From NCBI RefSeq assembly GCF_017963645.1, contig NZ_JAGMWN010000010.1:56808-120807 (forward strand): 64,000 nucleotides of DNA, read 5' to 3'. Below the pieces are notes generated by a model, which was not told the DNA's origin, searched no databases, and worked only from the letters and a program-made list of their open reading frames with translations. Position numbers and translations under genes: made by a program. Positions 18,414 to 29,030 of this stretch are shown here, piece by piece. Origin of the DNA: Marivibrio halodurans. Lineage in GTDB: Bacteria > Pseudomonadota > Alphaproteobacteria > UBA8366 > Aestuariispiraceae. Each line of letters starts with the position of its first letter. The stretch's first letter is position 1.

Positions 18414-21049
18414 TGAGTAACGAGAACGACAGCGGCGGGAAGAAACTCACCCTCGGCAAGGGCAAGCTGGAACTCAGCAAGCGTGTCGAGGCGGGTCAGG
18501 TGCGGCAGAGCTTCAGCCATGGACGGTCGAAATCCGTCCAGGTCGAGGTGAAGCGCAAGCGCACCTTCGACCGGGGTCCGCAGCAGGGCGGCCCAGGGGG
18601 CGCGCAGGCGGCCGATATCGGCCCGATGAAGCGCCCCGAGGGTGAGAAGGCCGAGTCCGCCGCCGCCCGCCGCGCCGCCGAGCAGGCCGCCGCGAACCCG
18701 GCCCTCAAGGGGTTGAGCGAGCAGGAGCGCGCCGCGCGTCTGCGCGCGATTCAGAGTGCCCAGGCCGAGGAGGAACGCCGCCGACGCGAGGCCGAGGAGG
18801 CCGAGCAGCGCGCCGAGGAGCGTCGCCGTCAGCGCGAGGCCGAGGAGGCCGAACGCAAGGCCCGTGAGGAAGAGGAGGCCCGCCGCGCCGCCGAGGAAGC
18901 CGCGCGCGCCGAGCAGGAAAAGGCTGAATCGGCCGCGAAGCCGGCGGTCGAGGCCGAGGCGAAGGACGCCGAGCCGGAAGAGGTGGCGCAGCCCTCCCCC
19001 GCCGATATCGAGGCCGAGGCCCAGGCGGCGGCGAAATCGTCCGAGCAGAAGTCCGGCCGCGAGAAGGCGGACGAGTTGATCGAGCGCGAGCAGAAGAAGC
19101 GCCCGACCATGCGCCTCAAGGGCGGCGAGAAGCGGCGTCAGGGCAAGCTTTCCATTTATCAGGTCGGCGACGAGGGCGATCCGGACAGCGAGGCCCGGCG
19201 CGGCCGCTCCATGGCGGCCTTGCAGCGCCAGCGCCAGCGCGAGCGCGAGAAGAACCGTCAGGCCCTGGCGCGCGGCGAGAAGGTCGTGCGCGACGTCACC
19301 ATCCCGGAGGCGGTCACCGTCGGTGACCTGGCCAACCGCATGGCGGTCCGCGCGGCCGACGTGATCAAGGCGCTGATGAAGATGGGTGTCATGGCGACCG
19401 TCAACCAGACGATCGACCAGGATACCGCGGAGCTGGTGGTCGAGGAATTCGGCCACCGCGCGCGCCGCGTCTCCGAGGCGGATGTGGAGGACAGCCTGAT
19501 CGAGGAGGATGCGCAGGAGGAGGCCCAGGTGGCCCGCGCGCCCGTCGTCACGATCATGGGTCATGTCGACCACGGCAAGACGTCGCTTCTCGATGCGCTG
19601 CGCGAGACCGACGTGGCCGGCGGCGAGGCCGGCGGCATCACCCAGCATATCGGCGCCTATCAGGTCACGCTGAAGGGTGGCGATACGATCACCTTCCTGG
19701 ACACCCCGGGCCACGAGGCCTTCACGGCCATGCGGAACCGCGGCGCCCAGGTGACGGACATCGTGGTGCTGGTGGTCGCCGCCGACGACGGCCTGCAACC
19801 CCAGACGATCGAGGCGATCAATCACGCCAAGGCCGCCGAAGTGCCGATCATCGTCGCGATCAACAAGATCGACAAGGACGGCGCGGATCCGACCAAGGCC
19901 ACGAATCAACTGCTCGAGCACGAGTTGGTGCCGGAATCGATGGGCGGCGATATCCAGGTGATCGAGGTCTCGGCGCTGAAGCGCATGGGGCTGGAGGCCT
20001 TGGAGGAGGCGATCCTGCTTCAATCGGAACTCCTGGAACTCAAGGCCGATCCCGGCCGGACCGCGCGCGGCGCGGTGGTCGAGGCCAAGCTGGAGAAGGG
20101 CCGTGGATCGGTCGCCAGCGTGCTGGTCCAGACAGGAACGCTCCGGGTCGGCGACATCTTCGTCGCCGGCGCCGAGTGGGGCCGCGTGCGCGCGCTGCTC
20201 GATGACAAGGGCCGTCAGGTCGAGGCGGCCGGCCCCTCGGTTCCGGTCGAGGTGCTGGGGCTTCAGGGCACGCCGCAGGCCGGCGACGAGTTCGTCGTCC
20301 TCAACGACGAGGCCAAGGCGCGCGAAATCTCCGAATATCGTCAGCGCAAGCAGCGGGAGGCGCATTTCGCGGTCTCCGGCCGCGCCGGACGCAGCTCGCT
20401 CGAACAGATGTTCGACCAGATCAAGGCCGGCGAGGTCGAGCAGATGCCCGTCGTGGTCAAGGCCGACGTGCAAGGCTCGTTGGAGGCGATCAACGCCTCG
20501 CTGGAGAAGCTGGCGACCGACGAGGTCAAGGTGCGCGTCGTGCATGGCGCCGTGGGCGGCATCACGGAGAGCGATGTCGGCCTCGCGGCTTCCACCGGCG
20601 GGGTGATCATCGGCTTCAACGTACGTGCCAATCCGCAGGCCCGCGAGATGGCGAAGCGCGACGGCATCGATATCCGCTACTACTCGATCATCTACGACGT
20701 GATCGATGACGTGAAGGCGGTGTTGAGCGGCATGCTGGCTCCGGAGCGCCGGGAGAATTTCCTCGGTTACGCGGAAATCCGCGATGTCTTCCAGATCACC
20801 AAGGCCGGCAAGGTCGCGGGCTGCATGGTCACCGAGGGTACCGTCAAGCGCGGCGCCAAGGTCCGCCTGCTGCGCGACGACACGGTGATCCACGAGGGTT
20901 CGCTCAAGACCCTGAAGCGCTTCAAGGACGATGTCCGCGAGGTGCAGCACGGCTATGAGTGCGGCATGGCGTTCGAGAATTACGACAATATCAAGGTCGG
21001 CGATATGATCGAATGCTTCGAGATCGAGGAGGTGGCGCGCGCGCTCTAG
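18413..21049 (+). CDS. infB: InfB, translation initiation factor IF-2
   Basis: An 878-residue GTPase. The N-terminal third is a long, charged Glu/Ala/Arg-rich coiled-coil-like region, normal for proteobacterial IF-2. The G domain starts near residue 380 with [14 protein letters not shown] (G1), then [16 protein letters not shown] (G3) and NKIDKDGA (G4). EF-Tu-like domain II and the C-terminal fMet-tRNA-binding domains complete the protein. IF-2 brings initiator tRNA to the 30S and promotes subunit joining. Two adjacent ATGs exist (18410 and 18413); AGGA at 18404-18407 favours 18413. Confidence 0.97.
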   Translation: MSNENDSGGKKLTLGKGKLELSKRVEAGQVRQSFSHGRSKSVQVEVKRKRTFDRGPQQGGPGGAQAADIGPMKRPEGEKAESAAARRAAEQAAANPALKGLSEQERAARLRAIQSAQAEEERRRREAEEAEQRAEERRRQREAEEAERKAREEEEARRAAEEAARAEQEKAESAAKPAVEAEAKDAEPEEVAQPSPADIEAEAQAAAKSSEQKSGREKADELIEREQKKRPTMRLKGGEKRRQGKLSIYQVGDEGDPDSEARRGRSMAALQRQRQREREKNRQALARGEKVVRDVTIPEAVTVGDLANRMAVRAADVIKALMKMGVMATVNQTIDQDTAELVVEEFGHRARRVSEADVEDSLIEEDAQEEAQVARAPVVTIMGHVDHGKTSLLDALRETDVAGGEAGGITQHIGAYQVTLKGGDTITFLDTPGHEAFTAMRNRGAQVTDIVVLVVAADDGLQPQTIEAINHAKAAEVPIIVAINKIDKDGADPTKATNQLLEHELVPESMGGDIQVIEVSALKRMGLEALEEAILLQSELLELKADPGRTARGAVVEAKLEKGRGSVASVLVQTGTLRVGDIFVAGAEWGRVRALLDDKGRQVEAAGPSVPVEVLGLQGTPQAGDEFVVLNDEAKAREISEYRQRKQREAHFAVSGRAGRSSLEQMFDQIKAGEVEQMPVVVKADVQGSLEAINASLEKLATDEVKVRVVHGAVGGITESDVGLAASTGGVIIGFNVRANPQAREMAKRDGIDIRYYSIIYDVIDDVKAVLSGMLAPERRENFLGYAEIRDVFQITKAGKVAGCMVTEGTVKRGAKVRLLRDDTVIHEGSLKTLKRFKDDVREVQHGYECGMAFENYDNIKVGDMIECFEIEEVARAL

Positions 21050-21141
21050 GGCGCGCCGCCTCTCCTAGTCCGGCCGGCGCCCGGCGCGCCGGTCGTGATC
21101 GTCCGGTATTCGCCGTCCAATCGACGAGGGAGTTGCATCCC

Positions 21142-21564
21142 ATGACAGCGCGCGCGCCATCGCAGCGTCAGCTTCGTGTCGGCGAGGAGGTTCGGCACGC
21201 CCTGGCGCAGGTGATGCAGCGGGGTGAGTTGCGCGACCCCGCGCTCGCCGGCGTCTCCGTCACCGTCTCCGAGGTTCGTGTCAGCCCGGACCTCAAGAAC
21301 GCGACATGCTTCGTCACGCCGCTCGGCGCCTCCGCCGGTCGCGAGGAGGTCGCGGAGGACGAGGTCGTCCGGGCGTTGCAACGCGCCGCGGCCTTTCTGC
21401 GCGGTCAGGTCGCCCGCGAGGTTCGGTTGAAGTTCACGCCCGCTCTTCGGTTCCGCGTCGACGACAGCTTCGACGAGGCCGCGCGCATCGACGAATTGCT
21501 GAAACGTCCCGAGGTCGCCCGCGATCTGGAAGGCGGCACGCCCCCGGACGACGATCGCGACTGA
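21142..21564 (+). CDS. rbfA: RbfA, 30S ribosome-binding factor A
   Basis: A 140-residue KH-like ribosome assembly factor with RQLRVGEEVRHALAQVMQRG at the N-terminus, VTVSEVRVSPDLKNATCFV, and the closing LKFTPALRFRVDDSFDEA signature. It binds free 30S subunits and helps process the 16S 5' end. It lies 92 bp after infB and 23 bp before truB. Length and motifs are standard. Confidence 0.95.
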   Translation: MTARAPSQRQLRVGEEVRHALAQVMQRGELRDPALAGVSVTVSEVRVSPDLKNATCFVTPLGASAGREEVAEDEVVRALQRAAAFLRGQVAREVRLKFTPALRFRVDDSFDEAARIDELLKRPEVARDLEGGTPPDDDRD

Positions 21565-21587
21565 GCGCCGCCGGAGGGACTTCGATC

Positions 21588-22532
21588 ATGGGGCGCCGCA
21601 AGAAGGGCCAGCCGATCGACGGTTGGCTCGTCCTCGACAAGCCGGCCGGTCTGGGCTCGACGGACGCGGTCAATCGCGCGCGCCGGTTGTTCGATGCGCG
21701 CAAGGCGGGGCATGGCGGCACGCTCGATCCCTTCGCGACGGGCCTTCTGCCGATCGCCTTCGGCGAGGCGACGAAGACCGTTCAATATGTCATGGATGGC
21801 CGCAAGACTTACCGTTTCACGATCCGATTCGGGGTGGAGACCGATACGCTCGACATCGACGGGACGGAGGTGGCGCGCGCGCCGGCCGACCATCTCGACG
21901 GCGAGGCGGTGGCCGCGGTGCTATCCCGGTTCCTCGGCACGATCGAGCAGGTGCCCCCCGCCTATTCCGCCATCAAGGTGGACGGCAAGCGCGCCTATGA
22001 CCGCGCGCGCGGCGGGGAGGAGGTGACGCTCGCCGCGCGCCCGGTGCGGATCGATGCGCTGACGCCGATCGGTTTTCGGCAATCGGCGGAAGGACCCGAG
22101 GCGGAGATCGAGGTGCGTTGCGGCAAGGGCACCTATGTCCGATCGCTGGCGCGGGATATCGCGGGTGCGCTCGGCACCGTCGGCCATGTCGCGGCATTGC
22201 GCCGGACGGCGGTCGCGGGCTTCGGGGAGGAGGCCGCGATTTCGCTTGAAGCGCTGGAACAACTCGGGCATAACCCGGCCGCGTTGGCGGAGCGGTTGCT
22301 CCCCATCGAGGCCGCGCTGGACGGTATCCCGGTGATGGCCTTGAGCGAGGCGGAGACCATGCGGCTTAGGAATGGCCAGGCGGTTTCGCTTCTCCGGAAG
22401 ATCGATCTCGATCGGATCGCCGGGCTCGCCGATGGCGACGAGCTCGTGGCCTTGCACAAGGGCAAGGCGGTGGCGCTGGCGCGCTACGCGAAGGGCGGGA
22501 TCAAGCCGGTTCGGGTGCTGAACACGGGCTGA
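21588..22532 (+). CDS. truB: TruB, tRNA pseudouridine-55 synthase
   Basis: A 314-residue protein beginning with GWLVLDKPAGLGSTDAVN. It carries the catalytic loop GHGGTLDPFATGLLPIA, whose aspartate (near residue 48) is the nucleophile, then YSAIKVDGKRAYDRAR and the GTYVRSLARDIA motif. It converts U55 in the T-loop of tRNAs to pseudouridine. The C-terminus has a PUA-like end. The start is ATG 21588 after a GGAGGG site. Confidence 0.96.
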   Translation: MGRRKKGQPIDGWLVLDKPAGLGSTDAVNRARRLFDARKAGHGGTLDPFATGLLPIAFGEATKTVQYVMDGRKTYRFTIRFGVETDTLDIDGTEVARAPADHLDGEAVAAVLSRFLGTIEQVPPAYSAIKVDGKRAYDRARGGEEVTLAARPVRIDALTPIGFRQSAEGPEAEIEVRCGKGTYVRSLARDIAGALGTVGHVAALRRTAVAGFGEEAAISLEALEQLGHNPAALAERLLPIEAALDGIPVMALSEAETMRLRNGQAVSLLRKIDLDRIAGLADGDELVALHKGKAVALARYAKGGIKPVRVLNTG

Positions 22533-22597
22533 CGGCCCGGGTCTAGCGTCCGAGGAACGAATAACCCCGATGCCGTGGAAGAGGAAGAAGACGACCG

Positions 22598-22867
22598 ATG
22601 TCGATCACCAAGGAACGCACGGCCGAACTCGTCAAGCAGTTCGGTGGCGGCGACGGTAACACCGGCTCCCCGGAGGCGCAGATCGCCATCCTGACGGAGC
22701 GGATCACGAACCTGACCGAGCATCTGAAGGTCAACAAGCAGGACAATCACTCCCGCCGCGGCCTTTTGATGATGGTCGGTAAGCGGCGTCGGCTTCTGGA
22801 CTATGTCCGCCGGCGCAACGAGGAGCGTTACAAGACGCTCATCGGACAGCTCGGCATCCGACGCTGA
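22598..22867 (+). CDS. rpsO: Ribosomal protein S15
   Basis: An 89-residue protein of exactly the expected length, with [16 protein letters not shown], the [20 protein letters not shown] segment, and the closing [12 protein letters not shown]. It binds the central domain of 16S rRNA early in 30S assembly. The rpsO-pnp order is conserved across proteobacteria. A purine-rich GGAAGAGGAAGAAG upstream serves as the ribosome site. Confidence 0.98.
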   Translation: MSITKERTAELVKQFGGGDGNTGSPEAQIAILTERITNLTEHLKVNKQDNHSRRGLLMMVGKRRRLLDYVRRRNEERYKTLIGQLGIRR

Positions 22868-22885
22868 GCACGAGTTTCTCCGGGC

Positions 22886-22928
22886 GGGGCGCCCGCGACC
22901 ACAAGTCGCGCGGCGCCCCGTTCGTTTT
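22886..22928 (+). terminator. Hairpin terminator after rpsO
   Basis: GGGGCGCC-CGCGAC (22886-22899) pairs with GTCGCG and GGCGCCCC (22905-22919, one unpaired C) around a short loop, followed by TTCGTTTT. It probably ends most rpsO transcripts and lets pnp be controlled separately by read-through or its own promoter. Confidence 0.75.
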
Positions 22929-23204
22929 GGCCGGTCGTTCCGCCTTCTGGCCGTCCCGGGGTTTGGTCCCTGGGACCGTGCATGGGTGGGCCGCCCTCGG
23001 GCGGGATCGGCACTGAAAGGCCCCGCATGCGGTTCCTGGGACCGTCGCGGACAAGCCGTCGCGGAACAGCCCGCCCGCCGCCGTCGTGAAACGGCGCGGC
23101 GATGGAACGGCGGGCTAGACCGATCCGGGCAAGGACAGTCGGACAGGCCCGGGTTCCGTGATGGCGCGGCGGATCGCCCATGAAGATGCGATCGCGCGGG
23201 CCGA

Positions 23205-23232
23205 CCACGACCCCTCATGGGGAGGGGCGTGG
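23205..23232 (+). promoter_or_regulatory. Stem-loop in the pnp leader
   Basis: CCACG-A-CCCCTC (23205-23216), a five-base loop, then GAGGGG-CGTGG (23222-23232) makes an 11-bp stem with one bulged A, about 68 bases before the pnp start. By position it could be the RNase III/PNPase autoregulatory hairpin known from enteric bacteria; that function is inferred. Confidence 0.5.
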
Positions 23233-23299
23233 GCATGACCGCAAGAAAGGCGGGCGTTCCTGAAGGCAGGGCGCACGCGATGGACGAAGAAGAGACGAG

Positions 23300-25483
23300 A
23301 TGTTTCAAATCCACAAACGTGAAATCGAGTGGGGCGGCCGCACGCTGACCCTGGAGACCGGGCGCATGGCCCGGCAGGCGGACGGCGCGGTGCTGGCCAC
23401 CTATGGCGATACGGCGGTGCTCTGCACGGTCGTCTTCGAGAAGCAGGAAAAGCCCGGCCTCGATTTCTTCCCCCTCTCGGTTCACTACCAGGAGAAGACC
23501 TATGCCGCGGGCAAGATTCCCGGCGGTTTCTTCAAGCGCGAAGGGCGCCCGACCGAGAAGGAAACCCTGACGTCGCGCCTGATCGACCGGCCGATCCGGC
23601 CGCTCTTCGTGAAGGGCTTTAAGAACGAGACGCAGGTCATCTGCACCGTGCTGAGCCATGATCTGGAGAATGACCCCGACATCCCCGCGATGATCGGCGC
23701 CTCGGCGGCGCTGACCATCTCCGGCGCGCCCTTCATGGGGCCGATCGCCGGCGCGCGGGTCGGCGAGATCGACGGCGAGCTGGTGCTCAACCCCTCCATG
23801 ACCGAGACCAAGACGGCCAGCGCGCTCGACCTCGTGGTCGCGGGCACGCAGGACGGTGTGCTGATGGTCGAATCGGAAGCTTCCGAGCTTTCCGAGGAGC
23901 GCATGCTCGAAGCCGTCATGTACGGTCACAAGGCATTCCAGCCGGTGCTCGACATGATCATCGACCTGGCCGAGGACGCGGCGAAGGAGCCGTTCGACCT
24001 GCCGGCGGAGAATCCGGCGACCGAGACCGTGCGCGCGCGTCTGAAGGACCTGGCCGAGAGCGGTCTGCGCGACGCCTACGCGATCAAGGACAAGCTGGAA
24101 CGCCAGAATGCCGTCGGCGAGGTGAAGCGCGCCGCGATCGCCAAGATCGAGGAGGAGGAGCTCGACGTCGGCCTCGCCGGCAAGCTCTTCAAGGAACTCG
24201 AAAGCGGCATCGTGCGCGGCAACATCCTGAAGACCGGCAAGCGCATCGACGGGCGCGGCCTCGCCGACGTCCGCCAGATCGACTGTCAGGTCGGCGTGAT
24301 CCCGCGTGCCCACGGCTCCGCGCTCTTCACGCGCGGCGAGACGCAGGCGCTGGTGGTCACCACGCTCGGCACCGGCTCGGACGAGCAGATCATCGACGCG
24401 CTGGAGGGCGAGTTCCGCCAGCACTTCATGCTGCACTACAACTTCCCGCCCTATTCGGTGGGCGAGGCGGGCCGTGTCGGCTTCACCGGCCGGCGCGAGA
24501 TCGGCCATGGCAAGCTCGCCTGGCGCGCGATCAACCCGTTGATGCCGACCAAGGAGGACTTCCCCTATACGGTCCGCACCGTCTCCGAGATCACGGAGTC
24601 GAACGGCTCCTCCTCCATGGCGACTGTCTGCGGCACCTCGATGTCGATGATGGACGCGGGCGTGCCGCTCGGTAAGAGCTGCGCCGGCATCGCCATGGGC
24701 CTGATCAAGGACCCGGAGGGCGTGGCCGTCCTGTCGGACATCCTGGGCGACGAGGATCACCTGGGCGACATGGACTTCAAGGTCGCGGGGACACAAGACG
24801 GCGTCACCTCGCTGCAGATGGACATCAAGATCACCTCGATCACCGAGGACATCATGAAGACGGCGCTGGGCCAGGCCCGCGACGGTCGTCTTCATATCCT
24901 GGGCGAGATGTCGAAGGCGATCACCGCCGGCCGCGAGGACGTGTCCTCCAACGCCCCGCGCATCGTCACGCTGCAGGTGCCGAAGGACAAGATTCGCGAC
25001 GTCATCGGCACGGGCGGCAAGGTGATCCGCGAGATCTGCGAGGTCACCGGCGCCAAGGTCGATATCGAGGATGACGGCACCGTCAAGGTCGCCTCCGTCG
25101 ATTCGGAGGCCGGCCAGCGGGCGGTCGAGTGGATTCAGGGCATCGTCGCCGAGCCGGAGCCCGGCAAGCTCTATCGCGGCAAGGTCGTGAAGATCATGGA
25201 CTTCGGCGCGTTCGTGAACTTCATGGGCAATCGCGACGGCCTCGTCCACATCTCGGAACTGGCCGAGGGCCGGACCGAGAAGGTGGCCGACGTGGTCAAC
25301 GAGGGCGACGAGGTCTGGGTCAAGTGCCTGGGCGTCGACGAGCGCGGCAAGGTTCGCCTCTCCATGCGGGTCGTCAATCAGGAGACCGGCGAGGATATCG
25401 AGGACCAGTTGCCCAAGCGGGAGCCGCGCGAGCCGCGTGGCGATCGCGGCGACCGTCCCCGGCGCAACCGCCGCGAGGACTGA
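23300..25483 (+). CDS. pnp: PNPase, polyribonucleotide nucleotidyltransferase
   Basis: A 727-residue 3'-5' phosphorolytic exoribonuclease. Two RNase PH-like domains are visible: the first carries [21 protein letters not shown], and the second carries [16 protein letters not shown] and [13 protein letters not shown]. An all-helical linker sits between them. A KH domain ([16 protein letters not shown] near residue 571) and an S1 domain ([15 protein letters not shown] near residue 630) bind RNA. The C-terminus is a short basic tail. It works in mRNA decay, usually with RNase E or alone. The 432-bp gap before it contains the rpsO terminator and the leader hairpin. Confidence 0.98.
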   Translation: MFQIHKREIEWGGRTLTLETGRMARQADGAVLATYGDTAVLCTVVFEKQEKPGLDFFPLSVHYQEKTYAAGKIPGGFFKREGRPTEKETLTSRLIDRPIRPLFVKGFKNETQVICTVLSHDLENDPDIPAMIGASAALTISGAPFMGPIAGARVGEIDGELVLNPSMTETKTASALDLVVAGTQDGVLMVESEASELSEERMLEAVMYGHKAFQPVLDMIIDLAEDAAKEPFDLPAENPATETVRARLKDLAESGLRDAYAIKDKLERQNAVGEVKRAAIAKIEEEELDVGLAGKLFKELESGIVRGNILKTGKRIDGRGLADVRQIDCQVGVIPRAHGSALFTRGETQALVVTTLGTGSDEQIIDALEGEFRQHFMLHYNFPPYSVGEAGRVGFTGRREIGHGKLAWRAINPLMPTKEDFPYTVRTVSEITESNGSSSMATVCGTSMSMMDAGVPLGKSCAGIAMGLIKDPEGVAVLSDILGDEDHLGDMDFKVAGTQDGVTSLQMDIKITSITEDIMKTALGQARDGRLHILGEMSKAITAGREDVSSNAPRIVTLQVPKDKIRDVIGTGGKVIREICEVTGAKVDIEDDGTVKVASVDSEAGQRAVEWIQGIVAEPEPGKLYRGKVVKIMDFGAFVNFMGNRDGLVHISELAEGRTEKVADVVNEGDEVWVKCLGVDERGKVRLSMRVVNQETGEDIEDQLPKREPREPRGDRGDRPRRNRRED

Positions 25484-25524
25484 TCGCGCCCTCCGCTTGA
25501 GGGATCGGCCGCGAGGCCAGGGAA

Positions 25525-25560
25525 ACGCCCCCGGACGGATCGCCGTTCGGGGGCGTTTTT
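25525..25560 (+). terminator. Rho-independent terminator after pnp
   Basis: ACGCCCCCG (25525-25533) pairs perfectly with CGGGGGCGT (25548-25556), extended by inner pairs, and is followed by a T5 run. It closes the rimP-pnp cluster. Confidence 0.88.
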
Positions 25561-25647
25561 CGTCGTGCTTAGTCGTGTGCTTAATCGCTTGCGGTGGGGT
25601 CCGCGCTTGGCTAAGCGGCGGAGAGGCATCGACGAAGGGGCCGCCGC

Positions 25648-26973
25648 ATGGCTGAAAGACAAAGCGACCGGGTGCTGGATCGGCTGATGGGGCTGCACCC
25701 GAAGCTGATCGACCTGTCGCTCGACCGCACGCTGGATCTGCTGGAACGGCTGGGCCGGCCGCAGGACCACCTGCCGCCCGTCGTCCATGTGGCCGGCACC
25801 AACGGCAAGGGCTCGCTGATCGCGGTGCTGCGCGCGATCGCGGAGGCGGCGGGCCTCAAGGTGCACGTCTATACCTCTCCCCATCTCGTTCGCTTCGCGG
25901 AGCGCATCCGCCTCGCCGGAGAGGTCATCGGGGAGGAAGCGCTGACCGAACTGCTGGAGCGTTGCGAGGTCGCGAACGAGGGGCGGCCCATCACCTTCTT
26001 CGAGATCACGACATGCGCCGCGCTCAAGGCGTTCAGCGAGACACCGGCCGATCTGCTGCTGCTGGAGGTCGGGCTGGGCGGGCGGCTCGATTCCACCAAT
26101 GTGATCGATGCCCCGGCGGCGACCGCCATCACCCCCGTCAGCATGGATCACGAGCAATTCCTGGGCGCGACGCTGACCGCCATCGCGGGCGAGAAGGCCG
26201 CGATCCAGAAGGCGGGCGCCCCCTCCATCGTCGGGCCGCAGATGCCGGAGGCACTGGCCGTGATCGACGCGGCGGCGGAGCGGGTCGGCGCGCCGCTCGC
26301 CCGCTGGGGGATGGAATGGTCGGCGGCGCCGCTGGCCGATGGCGGGTTCCGCTTCACCTCGGCGGCGTGGCGCGGCGACCTGCCACCCCCGGGCCTGCCC
26401 GGCCGGCATCAGATCGACAATGCGGGAAGCGCGGTGGCCGTCGCGCTCGCGCTGCGCGACCAGGGTTTTCCCATCGCGGACGCGCATCTGGCCGCCGGGG
26501 TCACGGGCGCGCGCTGGTGGGCGCGCCTGCAGCGCCTGACGACCGGACCGGCGGTGGACGCGCTGCCGGGTTGGGAGGTCAGGCTGGACGGCGGTCACAA
26601 TCCCTCGGCCGGCGCCGCGCTCGCGGTCCAGGCCGCCGATTGGCGGACGGCGGACGTGGCGGCGGGGGAGGGTCCGCGCCCGCTTCACCTGCTGTGCGGG
26701 ATGCTGAACAGCAAGGCGGCGGCCGCGTTCCTGGCCCCGCTCGTCCCGCATGCCGCCTCGATCACCACCATCGCCATTCCGGGCGAGCCGAACAGCCTGA
26801 GCGCCGAGGATCTGGCGGCGATGGCGCGCGCGACCGGGCATGGCGCGGTTTCCACCGCCGAGTCGCTGGCCGATGCGACCGCCCGTCTCGCCGCCCGGGA
26901 GCCAGGGCCGGCAAGGCTTTTGATCTGCGGATCGCTCTATCTGGCGGGGCGGGTGCTGGCGGATCACGGCTGA
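25648..26973 (+). CDS. folC: FolC, bifunctional dihydrofolate/folylpolyglutamate synthase
   Basis: A 441-residue Mur-ligase-type enzyme. It has the P-loop VHVAGTNGKGSLIAVL near residue 48, then HVYTSPHLVRFAERIRL. EVGLGGRLDSTNVI is the metal and folate region, and SMDHEQFLGATLTAIAGEKA is the conserved stretch with the catalytic histidine and modified lysine. GGHNPSAG marks the C-terminal ligase domain. It adds glutamate to dihydropteroate and then to folates using ATP. The GAAGGGG site lies seven bases before the ATG. Confidence 0.95.
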   Translation: MAERQSDRVLDRLMGLHPKLIDLSLDRTLDLLERLGRPQDHLPPVVHVAGTNGKGSLIAVLRAIAEAAGLKVHVYTSPHLVRFAERIRLAGEVIGEEALTELLERCEVANEGRPITFFEITTCAALKAFSETPADLLLLEVGLGGRLDSTNVIDAPAATAITPVSMDHEQFLGATLTAIAGEKAAIQKAGAPSIVGPQMPEALAVIDAAAERVGAPLARWGMEWSAAPLADGGFRFTSAAWRGDLPPPGLPGRHQIDNAGSAVAVALALRDQGFPIADAHLAAGVTGARWWARLQRLTTGPAVDALPGWEVRLDGGHNPSAGAALAVQAADWRTADVAAGEGPRPLHLLCGMLNSKAAAAFLAPLVPHAASITTIAIPGEPNSLSAEDLAAMARATGHGAVSTAESLADATARLAAREPGPARLLICGSLYLAGRVLADHG

Positions 26974-27033
26974 ACCGCCGCGCCTCGTTGCGCCGCACAA
27001 TCGCCCGGGAATCCTGGGTTTGGCGCACGGCGA

Positions 27034-27061
27034 TTGCGCCGGGTCCGTGCGCTGCTACACT
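27034..27061 (+). promoter_or_regulatory. Possible promoter of the universal stress protein gene
   Basis: TTGCGC (27034-27039), a 16-bp spacer and TACACT (27056-27061) lie about 75 bp before the start. The boxes are moderate matches, so this is tentative. Confidence 0.35.
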
Positions 27062-27134
27062 TTCTTTCGGTCGCGGGGGCCTCGTGCGGGGGCCTTTCGC
27101 GCGGCCCATGAAATCGGGAGTGCAGGGCGAAGCC

Positions 27135-27689
27135 ATGATGCTCGACGGCGATAGCGGTGGTGCCACGACCGACCGCGCCCCCTCGGAAGACCCCCGGGAC
27201 GGCCCTTCGGGGGGCCCGGGGCAGCGCGCGCCGCGGACCTTCCTGGTGGTCGTGGACGAGAGCGAGGAGATGGAGGTCGCCCTCCATTTCGCCTGTCTGC
27301 GCGCGAAGAAGACGGGCGGCGTGGTGGCGCTGCTCTATGTGCAGGAACCGGCGGAGTTCCAGCATTGGCTAGGCGTCGGCGAGTTGATGCAGCAGGAGCG
27401 CCGCGAGGAGGCGGAGGCTCGGCTGCAATCGCTTTCCGCGCGGGCCAACAAGCTCTCCGGGGCGGTGCCGATCCTGCATGTGCGCGAGGGCGACCGGGCG
27501 GAGGAGCTGATGAATCTTCTGGAGGAGGATGAAAGTATCTCAATCGTCGTGCTCGGCTCCAGCGCGAAGGGCGAGGGGCCGGGTCCGCTCGTCAGTCACT
27601 TGTTGAGCAAGGGGCGCACGCGGATCGAGATTCCCGTCACCATCGTCCCCGGCAGCCTCTCCTTGGAGGACGTGGAACAACTGACATGA
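27135..27689 (+). CDS. Universal stress protein (UspA family)
   Basis: A 184-residue protein. A disordered Asp/Gly/Pro-rich N-terminal stretch of about 35 residues precedes a UspA fold: TFLVVVDESEEMEVALHFAC, then VALLYVQEP, HVREGDRAEELMNLLEED and SIVVLGSSAKGEGPGPLVSHL, ending at IPVTIVPGSL. The UspA ATP-binding glycine motif is present only in modified form. The start is uncertain: ATG 27135 has AGGGCGA upstream; ATG 27108 would add nine residues. It lies next to an Nfu-type Fe-S scaffold gene, a pairing common in alphaproteobacteria. Confidence 0.85.
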   Translation: MMLDGDSGGATTDRAPSEDPRDGPSGGPGQRAPRTFLVVVDESEEMEVALHFACLRAKKTGGVVALLYVQEPAEFQHWLGVGELMQQERREEAEARLQSLSARANKLSGAVPILHVREGDRAEELMNLLEEDESISIVVLGSSAKGEGPGPLVSHLLSKGRTRIEIPVTIVPGSLSLEDVEQLT

Positions 27690-27910
27690 GGCGCCGGGAC
27701 TTGATCATCGGTGGGTTCTGGCCCATCTAACCATCGTGCGACGCGGCGAACGCCGGGACGGTCAGGGCCGGGCGAGCGGCCGCGATGTCGCCGTGCCGGC
27801 CGCTGCAGGCTCGCCGGCTCGCCGATGAAAATGCCCGACCAAGGCCCGGTACAGGGTCGTTCGGGAGGTGCCGGGTGGCACCGAGGGATAGCAAGGGACG
27901 CGAGACGAGG

Positions 27911-28489
27911 ATGTTCATACAGACCGAACAGACACCGAATCCGGCCACGCTGAAGTTCCTGCCCGGACGCGCCGTCCTCGGCGATGGCGGGGCGGTTGAT
28001 TTTCAGGGCGTCGATGAGGCGACCGGCCGGTCGCCGCTGGCGGAGGCGTTGTTCGACGTCGACGGTGTCACGGGCGTCTTCCTGGGTGCCGATTTCGTCT
28101 CGGTCAGCAAGGCCGACGAGAAGGAATGGTACGTGCTGAAGCCGGCCGTCCTGGGCGCGATCATGCAGCATTTCACGGCCGGGCGCGACGTCATGTCCGA
28201 CAACGCGGCCGAGAGCGGCGCGGAGCCGGGGGGTGAGACCCGGTACGACGCCGAGGACGAGGCCATCGTCGGTCAGATCAAGGAATTGCTCGATACCCGC
28301 GTGCGGCCGGCGGTCGCGCAGGATGGCGGCGACATCGTTTTCCATGGATTCGAGAAGGGCGTGGTCTTTCTTACCATGCGCGGCGCCTGCGCCGGCTGCC
28401 CGAGTTCGACCGCGACGCTGAAGATGGGCATCGAGAACATGCTGCGTCATTACATCCCCGAGGTCTCGGAGGTCCGCGCCGCGGGCTAG
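27911..28489 (+). CDS. NifU-family Fe-S cluster scaffold protein (Nfu type)
   Basis: A 192-residue protein with the mitochondrial/alphaproteobacterial Nfu layout. The N-terminal Nfu_N domain starts MFIQTEQTPNPATLKFLPGR and includes SPLAEALFDVDGVTGVF. A linker leads to the C-terminal NifU domain, with DTRVRPAVAQDGGDIVF and the cluster-binding CxxC in RGACAGCPSS near residue 160. It carries a 4Fe-4S cluster to client proteins in the cytoplasm. The ATG at 27911 follows CGAGACGAGG. The 220 bp before it shows no other gene. Confidence 0.93.
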   Translation: MFIQTEQTPNPATLKFLPGRAVLGDGGAVDFQGVDEATGRSPLAEALFDVDGVTGVFLGADFVSVSKADEKEWYVLKPAVLGAIMQHFTAGRDVMSDNAAESGAEPGGETRYDAEDEAIVGQIKELLDTRVRPAVAQDGGDIVFHGFEKGVVFLTMRGACAGCPSSTATLKMGIENMLRHYIPEVSEVRAAG

Positions 28490-29030
28490 GGTGTCGGGGC
28501 AGTAGCTTTTGGGCCGGACCGGGGCTCAACGGATCGCGAAAACAAGACGATCCGGAGCCGCTCGGTACCGGCGCGTCGCCATCGCATGGGGAACACGCGC
28601 ATGGGGAGCACGGCGCATCGAGTAGGGGTCGAGTGTGCTGTCATCGGCGACGAACCGGTCGCCGGCGGCGTTCGAATCGCCGGAACCGCGAGGAACGACA
28701 TCGCGGATCGGCGGGGTTGAACACCGTCTTAGTCCCGGGAGAAGCCCAATGGGACGACCGAGGCGGGAGCCGTTTGTTAAAAACCCTGGCGTGGGACGTC
28801 CGTGGCCCTGATCCGGCGGCGGGCGGTGATCGATTGGTAGCGGCCGGCGCGGCAAGAGGCGCCAGGACGTGTTGAACCGCCCCGGCGAGAAGGGGGGTCG
28901 ATCGCCGCACCGCATCGTGCCATCCCTGGGATGGCCGTCAGCGATCGGGCCCGTCCGGTGGCGGCAATTCGGCCGTTTCGACCGGTGCGAATCGGACGGA
29001 CGCGAATCATTGAGGGGGCGGGGAACGTCC
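28490..29030. other. Long intergenic region without a recognisable gene
   Basis: About 540 bp between the Nfu gene and the glucosaminidase gene. Several open frames exist on the minus strand, but they have no ribosome site, no family resemblance and look like GC-rich chance frames. No tRNA or clear terminator was found. A T/A-rich spot (TTTGTTAAAAA near 28772) could be part of a promoter. Confidence 0.4.

Noticed and set aside
18374..20950. 858-codon minus-strand frame over infB
   Set aside because: Antisense shadow; Leu/Ala/Arg repetition mirrors the charged IF-2 N-terminus.
28490..29030. Minus-strand small ORFs between the Nfu and glucosaminidase genes
   Set aside because: No ribosome sites, no recognisable domains, composition of random GC-rich frames.
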